NCBI GenBank assembly: GCA_024811115.1
Contig: JAKOGH010000203.1
Coordinates: forward strand, 1-19,743
DNA from: Terana coerulea
Lineage: Eukaryota; Basidiomycota; Agaricomycetes; Polyporales; Phanerochaetaceae
Direction of reading: 5' to 3'
DNA length: 19,743 nucleotides
Under the pieces are notes generated by a model. That model was given only the letters and a program-made list of their open reading frames with translations. It was not told where the DNA came from and did not search any database. Positions 18,923 to 19,743 of the stretch are shown one piece after another. Positions within the stretch are counted from its first letter, which is position 1, and every line of letters begins with the position of its first letter. The position numbers and the translations under genes were made by a program.

Positions 18923-19326
18923 CGTTGCCACCTAAGATTCTACACCAGAGACTTGAATCTGCAGCTGCTTCGTGAGAGTGAGCGAACTGGGGCTACCTCA
19001 AGTGAACCAGCTACTCCGGCCTGGTGGACGAAAAGATCCACCATCACTATGTTGAATCATCAGAGGCTGTGTAGAGGGTGACGGTAAACTTCGTTACAGT
19101 ACCTAGTTCTGTTCTGCAATTTGCGAGTGTGAGTCTGCTGGCTGGTGGTGTGTGTGAGGTGGTGGGACGCGAGAAGCTGCTTGGTACTAGGCAAGCGCTC
19201 GATATTCTGGACAAGTCATCAACAAGTCATCCGGCGATTCCGTCAACATCTTCAAGTCATCTTCACCCGCAACCTGGCACTGCGTACGTCGCACCGACCC
19301 CACTCTACATTTCCCACTTTTGTACC
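18923..19326. other. Divergent promoter region, F-box gene / AP-3 mu
   Basis: 404 bp between the starts of the F-box gene (-) and the AP-3 mu gene (+). No coding feature is recognised. Open frames on the plus strand (18845-19081, 19078-19368) overlap and look like chance. Confidence 0.4.
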
Positions 19327-19743
19327 ATGGCGATAGACGGTCTTATTATATTGGACGCATCTGGGTGAGTAGCACCCGTCGAGGGTTACGTTGACTCGCT
19401 GAACATGACATCTAGACGAGCAATCATACAGTCTGGATTCCGCGCAAGTAGTCCAGCGTACCCGCTGCTTCATATTGAAGCTTTGAATACCGCACTAGCC
19501 AAGGCCTCAAGACCCAGCGACGTCGATCCTGTACTCTACGTACAGAGTTTGGAACTGGATACACCCAGTGCATGCTGCCATGTGAAGCACGGGGATTTGA
19601 GGGTTCTGTGTCCTGTTAGCGGAGACAGTACGTTTTCATTTACATTACTTGACGGCTCACTTCTCCTTACACACTACTTCTAGTGGACCCTCTCTATGTG
19701 TTTGCATTCCTGCAAGCGTTCGTGAATATCCTTCGTGAATACT
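19327..19743 (+). CDS. APM3: AP-3 adaptor complex subunit mu, N-terminal part (3' end outside window)
   Basis: Medium chain of the AP-3 coat adaptor, which sorts cargo from Golgi or endosome to the vacuole. Exons: 19327-19364, 19416-19627, 19684-edge, all GT-AG. The protein starts MAIDGLIILDASGRAIIQSG with the longin-like fold of mu chains, then SPAYPLLHIEALNTALAKA, VDPVLYVQSLE, CCHVKHGDLRVLCPVSGD and MDPLYVFAFLQAFVNILREY. The CPVSGD(M/V)DPL segment and the FLQ.F..IL helix are typical of AP-3 mu rather than AP-1/AP-2 mu. The longin domain continues past the right edge and the mu-homology domain is not in view. No frame break in the visible part. Confidence 0.9.

Noticed and set aside
1..19743. 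tRNA, rRNA, CRISPR array, bacterial operon or riboswitch
   Set aside because: None recognised on either strand; introns and gene content are those of a fungal nuclear genome.

Overview
This window looks like nuclear DNA of a filamentous basidiomycete, most likely an agaricomycete. The genes are cut by many short GT-AG introns (mostly 45-65 nt, with CTAAY-like branch points). Gene spacing is tight on both strands, and the gene set is fungal: an ER cytochrome P450, a histidine acid phosphatase, F-box and kinase-like proteins, and standard mitochondrial and trafficking genes. Gene models below come from reading splice sites and family motifs by eye. No alignment was run.

Layout, left to right: a P450 cut by the left edge (1-970, -); a gene-poor stretch (971-2424); a phytase-like histidine acid phosphatase with a membrane anchor (2425-4325, -); the mitochondrial tRNA-modification GTPase MSS1/MnmE (4817-6832, -), divergent from calcineurin B (7023-7914, +); ATP synthase subunit d (8281-9095, -), convergent with calcineurin B; an unresolved stretch; a 76-codon orphan gene (9801-10141, -), divergent from a hexokinase (10344-12712, +); a kinase-like gene (13127-14210, -); a transposon cluster (14378-15776); a broken orphan gene (16335-17496, +); an F-box/LRR-like gene (17940-18922, -); and the start of AP-3 complex subunit mu (19327-right edge, +).

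The transposon cluster holds two adjacent non-autonomous elements. One is an 885-bp foldback element with 298-bp inverted arms that differ at 5 positions, all transitions, flanked by a 5-bp direct repeat. The other is a 441-bp hAT-like MITE with 38-bp terminal inverted repeats and a perfect 8-bp target-site duplication, and it carries exon-like sequence.

The second main observation is that several otherwise well-conserved genes have single-base frame breaks: hexokinase (two), the kinase-like gene, the F-box gene (one indel and one stop), MSS1 (one stop or shift) and the orphan at 16335-17496 (several). Adding one base per break restores a full-length, divisible-by-three reading frame in hexokinase, the kinase-like gene and the F-box gene. 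This suggests consensus indel errors more than a run of independent pseudogenes, but only re-sequencing can decide. The genes do not form one pathway. Hexokinase, ATP synthase d and MSS1 all bear on energy metabolism but look like ordinary housekeeping neighbours.
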